A stretch of 64,000 nucleotides of DNA from Ensifer adhaerens (GTDB lineage Bacteria > Pseudomonadota > Alphaproteobacteria > Rhizobiales > Rhizobiaceae), in assembly GCF_028993555.1 (NCBI RefSeq), contig NZ_CP118610.1, positions 3,467,001 to 3,531,000 of the forward strand, written 5' to 3'. Below, piece by piece: positions 36,501 to 44,693 of this stretch (position 1 is the stretch's first letter; each line of letters opens with the position of its first letter). The position numbers were made by a program, and so were the translations under genes. A model generated the notes under the pieces. That model did no database searches. It worked only from the letters and a program-made list of their open reading frames with translations, and was not told the DNA's origin.

Positions 36501-37696
36501 CCGGTTCAGCCAAGGCGCCACAAATCGCCGGCACTCTGACCACGGCTGGCGGCCGCCTGGTCGACGTGCGTCGCAACCTGGCGCTGAACGACCTGACGGC
36601 CAATGTCGCGCTCGACGGCAAGCAGGCGACGATCTCGAAGCTGTCGGCCAATCTCGCGACCGGCGGCTCGGTCGAGGCGACAGGCACTGTCGGCACGGTT
36701 CCCGGCTCCGGCTTTCCGGCCAATCTGACGATCCGCCTGAACAACGCAACCTATGTCGACGGCACGCTGTTCAACGCCAACCTCGCGGGCGAAATGACAC
36801 TGACCGGGCCTTTGGTCGCGACGCCGACGCTCGGCGGCAAGGTGACGATCCGCAAGGCGTCGATCACCATTCCGGAGAAGTTACCGACCTCGCTTTCGGC
36901 GATCGACATCAAGCACAAGAATGCGCCGCCCAAGGTGCAGCAGATGGTCAAGGACCTGCGCAAGGACGAGGTGCCGGCCGCCGGCGCCAATGCCAGCGGC
37001 GTCATCGCCTTCGATCTCGGCGTTGCCGCCCATCAGGTCTTCGTGCGTGGCCGCGGCATTGACGCCGAACTCGCCGGCAATCTGACGATCCGCGGCACAG
37101 CCGTGCAGCCAATCGTTTCCGGCGGCTTCGAAATGCGCCGCGGGCGCCTCGAGATCCTGGGCAAGCGCCTGACCTTCACCGACGGCAATATCGGCTTCGG
37201 CGGCGACCTCATCCCGACGCTCGACCTCAAGGCAACTTCGAGCGTCGGCGCGACGACGATCACCGTCTCGGTCGCAGGCCTCGCCAACAATCCGCAGATC
37301 GGCTTTTCGTCGTCACCGGCGCTGCCGCAGGACGAGATTTTGGCGCAGCTGATCTTCAACCGGTCGCTGTCGAACCTCTCCGCCTTCCAGATCGCGCAGC
37401 TCGCCTCTGCCGTCAGCCAGTTGGCCGGCGGCGGCTCGACGTCGCTGCTCGACGGCCTGCGCAACAAGCTCGGCGTCGACGATCTCGACGTCACCACCGA
37501 CGAACACGGCGGCGCCTCCGTGCGCGCCGGTAAATACCTCAACGACCGGACCTATATCGAGCTGCAGCAGGGCTCAGATTCCTCCTCCAGCAAAGCGGTC
37601 ATCAATCTCGATGTCGGTAAGGGCGTGAAGCTCAAGGGCTCGGCCGCCGGCGACGGTTCCGCATCGGGCGGTATCTTCTTCGAAAAGGAATATTGA
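33518..37696 (+). CDS. tamB: TamB, inner-membrane-anchored AsmA-like protein (DUF490 C-terminus)
   Basis: 1392 aa. One N-terminal membrane anchor (residues about 15-38, VLGVIAVVALLLVAFVGF) is followed by a very long repetitive beta-strand body, which in this family forms a hydrophobic groove spanning the periplasm. The C-terminal TamB/DUF490 domain runs from about 1050 (RGRLEILGKRLTFTDGNIGFGG; LPQDEILAQLIFNRSLSNLS) and ends in ...FFEKEY. It acts with TamA in envelope assembly or lipid transport. tamA-tamB order is canonical, and a terminator follows. Confidence 0.95.
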   Translation: MNQVVRFLRATLRYGLRVLGVIAVVALLLVAFVGFTTPGARLVAWAIEKYAATPDQIVRITDPSPLLTGEFAAGSITLFDGEGVYAEVRDLKLNWSPAALLSFRFDAAAISASSVRVERLPIPSTETKEVRSTFVLPVDVKIDAIDLKEIVIGKAITGEDQFLTASGKINATNESIALGLTAAQRDRPEARAVADIVFNPAGNELKLEATVDEPNNGVLAKLLRLPNEPAVNIRLTGQGPLSDWAGTATAALDGSEILKLDGRHVQTPDGMHRLTVTGGGGLGSLMPPALRPMFEGETSIDVAAAFNGQGMVRVDKGQIATGALTFGAFGTFDSKGDNNLQARLAGTNGAIDFRWPLQKGEAQAKINAVNLSLIGDAEAAILDLAADVASVALPDVALGSIKLSARSDGFNLQAQSGPVKTVLEVGEAGFKDANLARLVQAPMKVDASLAVTRESVSFDPVTIESPGIGGSISGTFSREENTVAAAFKLFAVPGALPPAAAAKFDGTIALAGEVKTANDGSVTVEGLELKSSTIEAAGTVAMAQGQLTTDLKGKLPNLGKLLADAKGEAEFTAAVTGPLAELGIKAELTSSGATLAGRTLSDLTIKADAKANPSSPQASLTATGALDGQAIDVKADVVSKDGRTAIPVLEAKVGENKLTGAISFTPDFKPDGTIDFNLPDLGLLAAMAGQKASGDLNGSAAIKTTNGITSVVVKAGGSGIKRDALTIAKPTADITISDVAALAIKGSVRAETIAQGANRVTGLAVDFQQQAGRTGFSIDGKYDGGPLTAKGDLTSAKGRTEIRLASFGATPKGIPLKLAQPTVIAIENGTVRLNTLTIQASKGTIAVNGTAGEKLDITAKLNALPAALVNAFAPDLGAEGTIAGTVDVDGTASAPVVAYDLRWAGASLAAARTAGVAAFDIAANGKFANNRVTLDTTLSGAGGLSFRGGGNVDIGGNMPIAMKFNGNLPFALIANLMAEKGFTLTGQANIDVAISGSAKAPQIAGTLTTAGGRLVDVRRNLALNDLTANVALDGKQATISKLSANLATGGSVEATGTVGTVPGSGFPANLTIRLNNATYVDGTLFNANLAGEMTLTGPLVATPTLGGKVTIRKASITIPEKLPTSLSAIDIKHKNAPPKVQQMVKDLRKDEVPAAGANASGVIAFDLGVAAHQVFVRGRGIDAELAGNLTIRGTAVQPIVSGGFEMRRGRLEILGKRLTFTDGNIGFGGDLIPTLDLKATSSVGATTITVSVAGLANNPQIGFSSSPALPQDEILAQLIFNRSLSNLSAFQIAQLASAVSQLAGGGSTSLLDGLRNKLGVDDLDVTTDEHGGASVRAGKYLNDRTYIELQQGSDSSSSKAVINLDVGKGVKLKGSAAGDGSASGGIFFEKEY

Positions 37697-37742
37697 GCGG
37701 TGGCCGGCGCAAAGGCACGCTGCCCGGCAGACGGATTTAAGA

Positions 37743-37780
37743 AGCCCGCGGATCGATCCCGATCCGCGGGCTTGATTTCT
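37743..37780 (+). terminator. Terminator after tamB
   Basis: AGCCCGCGGATC (37743-37754) pairs with GATCCGCGGGCT (37761-37772), a 12-bp perfect stem, followed by TGATTTCTT. It lies between tamB and the convergent MerR pseudogene. Confidence 0.82.
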
Positions 37781-37817
37781 TCAGGGTGACCCGCCTCAAA
37801 AATCGGCCGCGGTCATC

Positions 37818-38895
37818 CTACAGTGCCGGTCGAAAATAGATGCCGCTGAATTTGCCGTTGGCCGCCAGGGTAAAGCCGCATCCCAGCGCGCCTTCAGCAA
37901 AGCGCACGTCGTAGACATCCCAGCCGCCGTCCGACAGCACGCCCTTGAACGTCAGCGACTGCAGCGGCCCCAGACGCTCGAAGTCAGCTTTGATTGCCTG
38001 GGCCTGCTGTCGCGCCAACTCAGCGAGCGGGGCGATCATCGCCTCGTAGTCGGGCATGCCACGCTGATGCTCGGAAATGATGCGGCGAAGCAGGTGCTCA
38101 CTGTTTGGAAACGGGATCTTCTCCTTCACCCGCTTTTCCAGACCGTCGGCCAGGGCCTGCGCCGTTGTCTCGTCGATGCGCTTGGCGGTCAGTTCGTGCC
38201 CGTGCTGGTGTAGGACGACACTCGCGGCACACCCGGCACCGTCGCGTTCGAAGGTAAGTTGCGCGTCCACCACACGGTAGAAGAAGGCATCCCGAGCCTC
38301 CGGGTAAATATCGACAGCGCTTTGCCCAGCCATCTGCGCCGACAGGACATTCTCGCGGAGCCTGACCGTCAGCACATCGCCATTGTCCAGTTGAAACGCG
38401 CCGACGAGGGCGCCGTGCTTTTCCGGATCGAATGGAATTTCGTGGCGCGGTCGCGTCTGCTCGTAACGCCGCCACGCGACGGCATCGGGTGATAGGTCGG
38501 TCATCCCAGTCGCCTTGGCGAGTGTTATGAGTTCGTTGATCGAGACGGCGTCGCCTTTGTTGATCTTTTGAAGGGCCGCACCGATCAACGACAGGCTGTT
38601 GTCGACGCGGTCGCGCAGGTCGGAAAGCGCCGATTGCTGGACGGCAAGCGTTTGCCCGAGGCGCCGTGCCGGCGAGGAGTTCGGTCATTCGGGTGAGGCT
38701 GAGCCCAAGGCGTTTCAACGCCAGGATTTCCGTGAGCCTTTCAATCTCGGCGGCGCCATAGAGCCGCCAGCTCTTCTCCGTGCGCCGCGGCGTTATCAGC
38801 CCGCGGTCCTCATAGACTCTGAGCGCACGGATCGTGAGGCCGAGCCGTTCGGCGCATTCGGCGGCCGACAGAAGTTCATTGTTATTCATGCCCAT
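37818..38895 (-). pseudogene. MerR-family regulator broken by a frameshift
   Basis: From the ATG at 38895 (GAGGAGG upstream) the frame encodes a clear MerR HTH: LSAAECAERLGLTIRALRVYEDRGLITPRRTEKSWRLYG, then TEILALKRLGLSLTRMTELLAG. After LLAGTAPR (near 38660) it derails. The continuation (GQTLAVQQSALSDLRDRVDNSLSLIGAALQ...) lies in another frame and runs to the effector-like domain ending at 37818. The junction is explained by loss of one copy of a 5-bp direct repeat (GCCTC). A sequencing error is the alternative. The C-terminal 256 aa could still be made from an internal ATG at 38588. Confidence 0.85.
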
Positions 38896-39128
38896 GCGGA
38901 CCTCCTCGAAACATCGTCTAAGGTATGACCTTGGGTTCGGCTCAAGCGGTATTTGCGAAGTTTTGGCGGAGATCTGACGAAGGCGCACCGCGATCGGCGC
39001 ATCATGCGACGGGTCGGGCGAAACTTGTACTATCGGCGCGTGGAGTTGCCACTTTCCCAAACCTACATCGGCATCTGGCCGTGGTCGCGGCGCTTTCTGT
39101 TTCAGTCGTTTTTCAGGTGGTTATCTTG

Positions 39129-39917
39129 TTGTCTCATTTTCCGCATCCCGAACTGCCCCACCCGCTCCTTCCGCTTGTCGCCGGGTATCAATGGAACCGG
39201 GATGTGCTTGGACAGTCGGACTCAAGCATTTTTCTATTGAAGGCGCCGGATCGCCCGATGCTGGTGCTGAAAGTCGAGGCTGCTGGCTCCTTCAGCGAAT
39301 TCGTCGACGAAGCGGCGCGGCTCGATTGGCTGGGATCACATGGCATGCCCTGTCCGCAGGTGATCGCCTGCGCCTTCGAAACGCACACGAACTGGCTGCT
39401 GCTGCAGGCGGTCGAGGGCACGGACCTTGCCTCGACGAACCTGTCGCCCAAGGACCGGATCGTCGTCCTTGCGGATGCCCTGAAGCGCTTGCATGCACTG
39501 GATGTCAGCGATTGCCCCTTCGATCACCGGATCGAAAAACGCGTCGCCATCGCGAGAACGCGCACCCAAGCCGGCGTGATCGATGAAAGCGATTTCGACG
39601 AAGCACGGCTCGGCCGCACGGCGACAGATCTCTTTGCCGAGTTGCAAGCCCGCATCCCTTCGACCGGCAGGCTCGCCGTGACCCATGGCGACGCCTGCCT
39701 GCCGAACATCATCGAGAAGAACGGCCGGCTTTCCGGCTTCATCGACTGCAGCCGGCTCGGTGTCGCCGATCCCTATCAGGACATCGCGCTTGCCTGCCGC
39801 AGCATCGCCCACAATCTCGGTGAAGAATGGGTGCAGCCGTTTCTGGCACGCTACGGCGTCGACCGGGACGATGCGGAAAGGCGCGATTTCTACTGCCTGC
39901 TTGACGAGTTCTTCTGA
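39129..39917 (+). CDS. Aminoglycoside phosphotransferase, APH(3')-II-like
   Basis: About 262 aa from the TTG at 39129, with AGGTGG eight bases upstream, matching the family length of 264. A longer frame opens at 38925, but its first 68 residues are not family-like. The kinase motifs are VTHGDACLPNI (catalytic HGD), GFIDCSRLGVADPYQDIAL (DFG-equivalent region) and the C-terminal FYCLLDEFF, all strongly APH(3')-II-like. It would phosphorylate kanamycin or neomycin at the 3'-OH. Core-like composition suggests an intrinsic chromosomal gene, divergent from the broken MerR gene. Confidence 0.88.
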   Translation: MSHFPHPELPHPLLPLVAGYQWNRDVLGQSDSSIFLLKAPDRPMLVLKVEAAGSFSEFVDEAARLDWLGSHGMPCPQVIACAFETHTNWLLLQAVEGTDLASTNLSPKDRIVVLADALKRLHALDVSDCPFDHRIEKRVAIARTRTQAGVIDESDFDEARLGRTATDLFAELQARIPSTGRLAVTHGDACLPNIIEKNGRLSGFIDCSRLGVADPYQDIALACRSIAHNLGEEWVQPFLARYGVDRDDAERRDFYCLLDEFF

Positions 39918-39991
39918 TCGCCTGCGAAAGGCCCCGCTTCCGGAAGACCCTTGTCCTGGTGCCAAGTCACCGCAAGTAATACGACGAAAGA

Positions 39992-40019
39992 CCCGCAACG
40001 CCTCAGGCGGCGTTGCGGG
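39992..40019 (-). terminator. Hairpin over the end of the VOC gene
   Basis: CCCGCAACGCC (39992-40002) pairs with GGCGTTGCGGG (40009-40019), a perfect 11-bp stem with a 6-nt loop. The stop codon of the minus-strand VOC gene lies in the loop. In the minus direction it is followed by TCTTTC. A likely terminator between the convergent kinase and VOC genes. Confidence 0.65.
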
Positions 40020-40485
40020 CCTCGATGCTGAGGTCGACGATGTCGGCATCCTCGATGGCGTTGAACAAGGCCCAGATATGGCCGAAGGGATCGATGAAGG
40101 CGCCGACGCGATCGCCGGTCGACAACGTCTCGGCCGGATTGCGCAGACTGGCCCCGGCGCCGATCGCCCGGCCGATGACACGATCGACATCCCGCACGTG
40201 CAGTTCGAGGATCACCGCCGTGGTACCCAGCGCATGCGGCGAGCGCGGCCCCCCAAGCTTGGGTTCCGCATCGCGGCGCGGGTTCGCCCCGGCAATCCGG
40301 AAGACCGATTCCCCGATCCTTAAGTCCGCACTCGTCAGGATCCCGCTCGGCCATTCGTGCCGCTGCAAAAGCTCGGCGCCAAGCGCCTCGCGGTAAAAGG
40401 CGATGGCGCGATCCTCGTCGCCATGCCTGACAAACAGCTTCACACAGATCTGCCGATCGGCAAGCCTGCCGCCATTGGCAACCAT
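40003..40485 (-). CDS. VOC-family protein, PhnB/glyoxalase-like
   Basis: 160 aa from the ATG at 40485, with GGAGG five bases upstream; earlier in-frame ATGs at 40497 and 40536 are less well placed. It has a VOC fold with VKLFVRHGDEDRAIAFYREALGAELLQRHEW at the N-terminus and VGAFIDPFGHIWALFN near the C-terminus, the usual PhnB-like pattern. Ligand unknown. Isolated gene, same strand as the Lrp regulator upstream. Confidence 0.87.
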   Translation of the reverse strand: MVANGGRLADRQICVKLFVRHGDEDRAIAFYREALGAELLQRHEWPSGILTSADLRIGESVFRIAGANPRRDAEPKLGGPRSPHALGTTAVILELHVRDVDRVIGRAIGAGASLRNPAETLSTGDRVGAFIDPFGHIWALFNAIEDADIVDLSIEARNAA

Positions 40486-40597
40486 GACATCCTCCATCTT
40501 GGGTGAGGCCGACATCATAGCGGAACACGAGAACAAAGCAAGAACAATTCGCCTCTGAGGCCTGATTTCGTTACCGGTTCAGGGCGGGGAAAAACAA

Positions 40598-41032
40598 TCA
40601 GAATGCGCCGGTCATCTTGCTGGTTTTCAACAGGATATTCGTCTCCGTGACCGTGATGCCGTCGATCAGGCGGATGCGCCGCAACGTCTCGTCGAAGGAG
40701 ACGAGATCACGGTCCTCGAGTTCGGCGATGAAGTCCCAGCGGCCATTGGTACTGTGCAGCGCCCGGACCTGCGGCAGGCCCCGCAACTGTTCGGCAACGC
40801 GGTCGGCCATCTTTCCGTGCACCTCGATCATCACCACGGCCCGGACCCCGGACGCCGGAATTTCCGCGCCGGTGCGGATGGTAAAGGCAGCGATCGTGCC
40901 ATTGGCGACGAGCCTGTCGATGCGGGCAGCAACGGTTGCACGCGATACGCCCGTCATTTCCGATAGCGTTGAAACGGGGATGCGCGCATTCTGGCGCAAG
41001 GCGCTGATGAGCGCCTGATCGAGATCATCCAT
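40598..41032 (-). CDS. Lrp/AsnC-family regulator, probable arginine-catabolism activator
   Basis: 144 aa. HTH at residues 1-50 (MDDLDQALISALRQNARIPVSTLSEMTGVSRATVAARIDRL), then the RAM ligand-binding domain (MIEVHGKMADRVAEQLRGLPQVRALHSTNGRWDFIAELE). It is divergent from arginase across 155 bp (41033-41187). Lrp proteins next to arginase-ornithine genes in Rhizobiaceae usually activate them in response to arginine or ornithine. The role is by context. Confidence 0.92.
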   Translation of the reverse strand: MDDLDQALISALRQNARIPVSTLSEMTGVSRATVAARIDRLVANGTIAAFTIRTGAEIPASGVRAVVMIEVHGKMADRVAEQLRGLPQVRALHSTNGRWDFIAELEDRDLVSFDETLRRIRLIDGITVTETNILLKTSKMTGAF

Positions 41033-41187
41033 CGGCTGTCACTTTGTAAGAACGCACTTATCAATCTGTCGATTTTATCTCACTAATCGGCAGTTTTCCA
41101 TCTTTTTGCTGACACGCATTTTGGCCATAATCCGCGCGATCCCAACCGGGAACATACGGATTTATCTTGAGAAGGAATCGGGCGGAT

Positions 41188-42111
41188 ATGACGACCATCA
41201 CGCTGATCGGCGCACCCATCGAGGAAGGTTCTGGACGACGCGGCGCGGCCATGGGGCCGACGGCGCTGCGCATCGCCGGCATCGACACGGTGCTGCGCGA
41301 CCTCGGCCACACGGTTCACGACGACGGCGACGTCAAGCCGCTGCCGGCCCGCGACCTCGCCAACCACCCGGGCGCCAACAACCTGCAGATCGTCGGCGCC
41401 TTCGCCCGCGCGCTGCATGATTCCGTCCACGACACGGTTCGCAAGGGCCACTTCCCGATCATCCTCGGCGGCGACCACGCGCTCTCCATGGGCAGCGTCT
41501 CCGGCATGGCGCGTTACGCCGCCGAAGTCGGCCGGCCGCTCTTCGTGCTCTGGCTCGATGCGCATGCCGATTTCAACTCGCCGTCGACCTCGCCGTCCGG
41601 CAACATGCACGGCATGCCGGTTGCCTACTTCTGTGGCCAAGCGGAGTTCGCTCCGATTCTGCCGGCCGACCGACCGTTCGTCGATCCGAAGAAGGTCTTC
41701 CAGGTCGGTATCCGCTCGGTCGACGACCGCGAGCGCGAAGAGATCACCGAACATGGCGTACGCGTCTATGACATGCGCGCCGTCGACGAGCTCGGCATGG
41801 CCCACATCATGCGCCAGATCCTCGAAGAGGTGCGCGCCGCCAACGGCCTGCTGCATGTCAGCCTCGACGTCGATTTCATGGATCCGGAACTGGCGCCGGG
41901 CGTCGGTACCACCGTGCCCGGCGGCGCAACCTTCCGCGAAGCGCACCTGATCATGGAAATGCTCTGGGAAAGCGGGCTGGTCTCCTCGCTCGACGTCGTC
42001 GAGCTCAACCCCTTCCTCGATGACCGCGGCAAGAGCGCGCGCATCCTGGTCGAACTGACGGCGAGCCTCTTCGGTCGCCGCGTGCTCGACCGGCCGACCC
42101 GCAGCGCCTGA
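41188..42111 (+). CDS. rocF: Arginase
   Basis: 307 aa from the ATG at 41188 ([20 protein letters not shown]). Hydrolyses arginine to ornithine and urea with a dinuclear Mn centre. The metal ligands lie in GGDHALSMG (about 94-102), WLDAHADFN (about 122-130) and LDVDFMDP (about 226-233), and the Glu in VVELNP follows. First gene of an operon with ornithine aminotransferase 25 bp downstream, so arginine carbon is routed to glutamate semialdehyde. Confidence 0.95.
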   Translation: MTTITLIGAPIEEGSGRRGAAMGPTALRIAGIDTVLRDLGHTVHDDGDVKPLPARDLANHPGANNLQIVGAFARALHDSVHDTVRKGHFPIILGGDHALSMGSVSGMARYAAEVGRPLFVLWLDAHADFNSPSTSPSGNMHGMPVAYFCGQAEFAPILPADRPFVDPKKVFQVGIRSVDDREREEITEHGVRVYDMRAVDELGMAHIMRQILEEVRAANGLLHVSLDVDFMDPELAPGVGTTVPGGATFREAHLIMEMLWESGLVSSLDVVELNPFLDDRGKSARILVELTASLFGRRVLDRPTRSA

Positions 42112-42136
42112 GATAGAAAACACTGGAGGACGATGT

Positions 42137-43342
42137 ATGAATACGACGGCAGCCCTGATCGAAACCGAATACCGGCTCGGCGCGCATAACTACAAGCCGC
42201 TCGACGTGGTGCTTTCGCGCGGCGAAGGCGTCTATGTCTGGGACATGGAGGGCAATCGCTACCTCGATTGCCTTTCGGCCTACTCCGCGGTCAACCAGGG
42301 CCACTGCCATCCGAAAATCCTGAAGGCGATGATGGAGCAGGCGCAGAAGCTGACGCTCACCTCCCGCGCCTTCCGCAACGACCAGCTCGCGCATTTCTAT
42401 GAGGAAATCGCAGCGCTGACCGGCTCGCACAAGGTGCTGCCGATGAACTCGGGCGCCGAGGCCGTCGAAACTGCCGTCAAGGCGGTGCGCAAGTGGGGTT
42501 ACGAGGTCAAGGGCGTGGCCGAGAACAAGGCCGAGATCATCGTCTGCTCCAACAACTTCCACGGCCGCACCATGGGCATCGTCGGCTTCTCGACCGATCC
42601 GGACGCCCGTACCGGCTTTGGTCCCTTCGCGCCGGGCTTCAAGGTCGTGCCCTTCGGCGACATCGACGCCTTCCGCGCAGCGATCAACGAAAACACGGTT
42701 GCGTTCCTGGTCGAGCCGATCCAGGGCGAAGCCGGCGTCATCGTCCCACCAGTCGGCTACTTCACGACGGTCCGCGAACTCTGCACCAAGCACGGCATCA
42801 CGCTGATCCTCGACGAAATCCAGACCGGCCTTGGCCGCACCGGCAAGCTGCTCGCCGAAGAGCACGAAGCCATCGAGGCCGACGTGACGCTGATCGGCAA
42901 GGCGCTCTCCGGTGGCTTCTACCCGGTCTCGGCCGTGCTTTCGAACTCCGAAGTGCTGGGTGTCCTGAAGCCCGGCCAGCACGGTTCGACCTTCGGCGGC
43001 AACCCGCTCGCCTGCGCCATCGCCCGTGCGGCGCTGAAGGCGCTGACCGAGGAAGGTATGATCGAGAATTCGGCAAAGATGGGCGAGCGCTTCCAGAAGG
43101 GCCTCACCGACATCCGTTCCAACATCATCAAGGAAGTGCGCGGTCGCGGCCTGATGCTGGCGGTGGAACTGGTACCGGAAGCCGGCGGCGCCCGCAAATA
43201 TTGCGAAGCGCTGAAGGAGCGCGGCATCCTCGCCAAGGACACCCACGGCGACACCATCCGCATCGCACCGCCGCTCGTCATCACCCCCGATCAGGTGGAC
43301 TGGGCCGTCGAGCAGTTCGCGGCCGTCCTCGCCTCCGCCTGA
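42137..43342 (+). CDS. rocD: Ornithine aminotransferase
   Basis: 401 aa, class-III PLP aminotransferase. It transfers the delta-amino group of ornithine to 2-oxoglutarate, giving glutamate-5-semialdehyde. The start [19 protein letters not shown] and the ornithine-specific [18 protein letters not shown] are diagnostic against acetylornithine enzymes. [14 protein letters not shown] holds the PLP Asp, and the PLP lysine is in [23 protein letters not shown] precedes the ATG. It completes arginase-OAT catabolism controlled by the divergent Lrp gene. A hairpin follows. Confidence 0.95.
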   Translation: MNTTAALIETEYRLGAHNYKPLDVVLSRGEGVYVWDMEGNRYLDCLSAYSAVNQGHCHPKILKAMMEQAQKLTLTSRAFRNDQLAHFYEEIAALTGSHKVLPMNSGAEAVETAVKAVRKWGYEVKGVAENKAEIIVCSNNFHGRTMGIVGFSTDPDARTGFGPFAPGFKVVPFGDIDAFRAAINENTVAFLVEPIQGEAGVIVPPVGYFTTVRELCTKHGITLILDEIQTGLGRTGKLLAEEHEAIEADVTLIGKALSGGFYPVSAVLSNSEVLGVLKPGQHGSTFGGNPLACAIARAALKALTEEGMIENSAKMGERFQKGLTDIRSNIIKEVRGRGLMLAVELVPEAGGARKYCEALKERGILAKDTHGDTIRIAPPLVITPDQVDWAVEQFAAVLASA

Positions 43343-43344
43343 TG

Positions 43345-43452
43345 CTACTGCATGTTTCCTTAAATCGTCTCCGATTTAAGGACAAAAATATGCAGCAAAT
43401 TCAAAGTGCTACAGCGACCTTTGCGCGTCTGATAAGACGCGCGGTGCTGTAG
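43345..43452 (+). repeat. Mosaic palindromic intergenic repeat, copy C
   Basis: Two modules. TCCTTAAATC with GATTTAAGGA (near 43357-43382) is one stem. In 43402-43452, CTACAGCG pairs with CGGTGCTGTAG around GCGCGTCT/AGACGCGC. The second module has the same layout as copies A and B (starting TCAAAGTGCTA) but with both arms of each stem changed together. Lies directly after rocD. Confidence 0.8.
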
Positions 43453-43456
43453 ATCC

Positions 43457-43486
43457 GATCTGCCCCGATCATTTTCGGGGCAGATC
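43457..43486 (+). terminator. Hairpin after rocD
   Basis: GATCTGCCCCGA (43457-43468) pairs with TCGGGGCAGATC (43475-43486), a perfect 12-bp stem with a 6-nt loop. The downstream tract GTCCTTG is not T-rich, so termination is likely but not certain. Confidence 0.65.
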
Positions 43487-43784
43487 GTCCTTGAAGCGAC
43501 GCAATTCCGGACGGAAAACCGCTTCACACTTTTCCTGGAACTGCACTAAGCACTTGCAAAAGCAAGTCTTAACGAATCCCGGCCTATAGTCCCTTCCCAA
43601 AGCGCAAAGCGGTTCCTCCGCGCATGATGCAGCTGCGCCCCGCCGGATGTGATCGGCGGACTGTAAGGATCTCTCCCCAATGGACCATCGCCGCGCTCCC
43701 GTGCGCCGGCAGCCATGCGGAGATATCTCGAGTTTGGCGATGTCGCGCCCATGGGCGTCGACCGGAAAGCTGGAAGGACCTTCG

Positions 43785-44264
43785 ATGACAAGCACACTCA
43801 GGACGGCCGGGTTTGACGGCGAGACGCTGGAAATCATTGCGTTCCGCCTCCACGATCAGGAATTCTGCGTCAAGACGACGACGATCCGCGAAATCCGCGG
43901 CTGGGCGCCCTCCACCCCAATCCCGCATTCGCCGCCGGAAGTGATCGGTGTCATGAACCTGCGTGGCACGGTCATCCCGATCATCGATCTCGCCCACAAG
44001 CTCGGCATGAAGTCGACCACGGCCAACGAACGCAGCGCCATCGTCGTCGCCGAAGTGCACAACATGGTCATCGGCCTCGTCGTCGATCGCGTCTCCGACA
44101 TCCTCACCGTTCAGGGCAGCCAGGTGCAACCGGTGCCGGAAGTAACGGCATCCTTCGACAAGAGCTTTGCCGAAGGCATCATCGCAAACGAAAACGGCAT
44201 GATCTGCTTTCTCAATCTGGCGCGCATGTTCAAGGAACGCGAAGTCGAAGAACTGGCCGCCTGA
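43785..44264 (+). CDS. cheW: Chemotaxis coupling protein CheW
   Basis: 159 aa from the ATG at 43785 with GGAAGGA upstream. It is a single CheW SH3-like domain: LEIIAFRLHDQEFCVKTTTIREIRGW, then PEVIGVMNLRGTVIPIIDLAHKLG (the core PxxhxGhhNLRGxhhPVxDL motif) and VVDRVSDIL. It links chemoreceptors to CheA. The chemoreceptor gene starts 430 bp downstream on the same strand after a terminator, so they are neighbours but probably separate transcripts. Confidence 0.95.
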   Translation: MTSTLRTAGFDGETLEIIAFRLHDQEFCVKTTTIREIRGWAPSTPIPHSPPEVIGVMNLRGTVIPIIDLAHKLGMKSTTANERSAIVVAEVHNMVIGLVVDRVSDILTVQGSQVQPVPEVTASFDKSFAEGIIANENGMICFLNLARMFKEREVEELAA

Positions 44265-44293
44265 GCCGGCACCAGACGACAAGCTATCCCAAG

Positions 44294-44330
44294 GGCCGCC
44301 CTGCATATGGCAGGGTGGCCTTTGTTTTTC
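44294..44330 (+). terminator. Terminator after cheW
   Basis: GGCCGCCCTGC (44294-44304) pairs with GCAGGGTGGCC (44310-44320), including one G-T pair, followed by TTTGTTTTT. Confidence 0.92.
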
Positions 44331-44693
44331 GCGTTGCCGACTCGGCGCAAACCGCAAATTAGAAATAAAGAATTAGCTAATTCAACTCAAATGTGACATG
44401 CGAGTTTTTACAACTGAAATTTGATAGTTGCTATTTTAACACCCGCTTAATAGTCCTGTTACTAACCTAGATTGCATAAACACGGCGCCTTGGGCATGAA
44501 GCCCGGTAGTTCGAACTCTCCCTACGAAGCACGAAGCCGCTGGCCCGTAAGGGCCGGCCGTAGAACGGACCAGACATTTTTCGGCAAGCCGGCCTTTGTC
44601 CTAGTCCAGAGAGTTGCGCCGCTTTGGCCCGCAGGCCCTGTCGACAGCACGCACGTAGCCGGCTTGAACCACGAACCAGATTAGAGGGTTATC
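44331..44693 (+). promoter_or_regulatory. AT-rich upstream region of the chemoreceptor gene
   Basis: 363 bp without a gene. 44356-44470 is markedly AT-rich in this GC-rich genome, and the inverted motif AATTAGCTAATT sits at 44371-44382. From about 44484 the sequence is GC-rich and stem-rich (GGCATGAAGCCC; GGCCCGTAAGGGCC), suggesting a structured 5' leader of some 200 nt. I do not recognise a known riboswitch. A promoter in the AT-rich part is inferred. Confidence 0.45.

Larger units (their letters stand above)
43343..43784. other. Intergenic region between rocD and cheW
   Basis: 442 bp holding a mosaic repeat (43345-43452), a hairpin (43457-43486), and the cheW upstream region from 43487. 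A longer in-frame extension of cheW back to 43680 exists but has no family similarity. No RNA gene or operator is evident. Confidence 0.55.
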
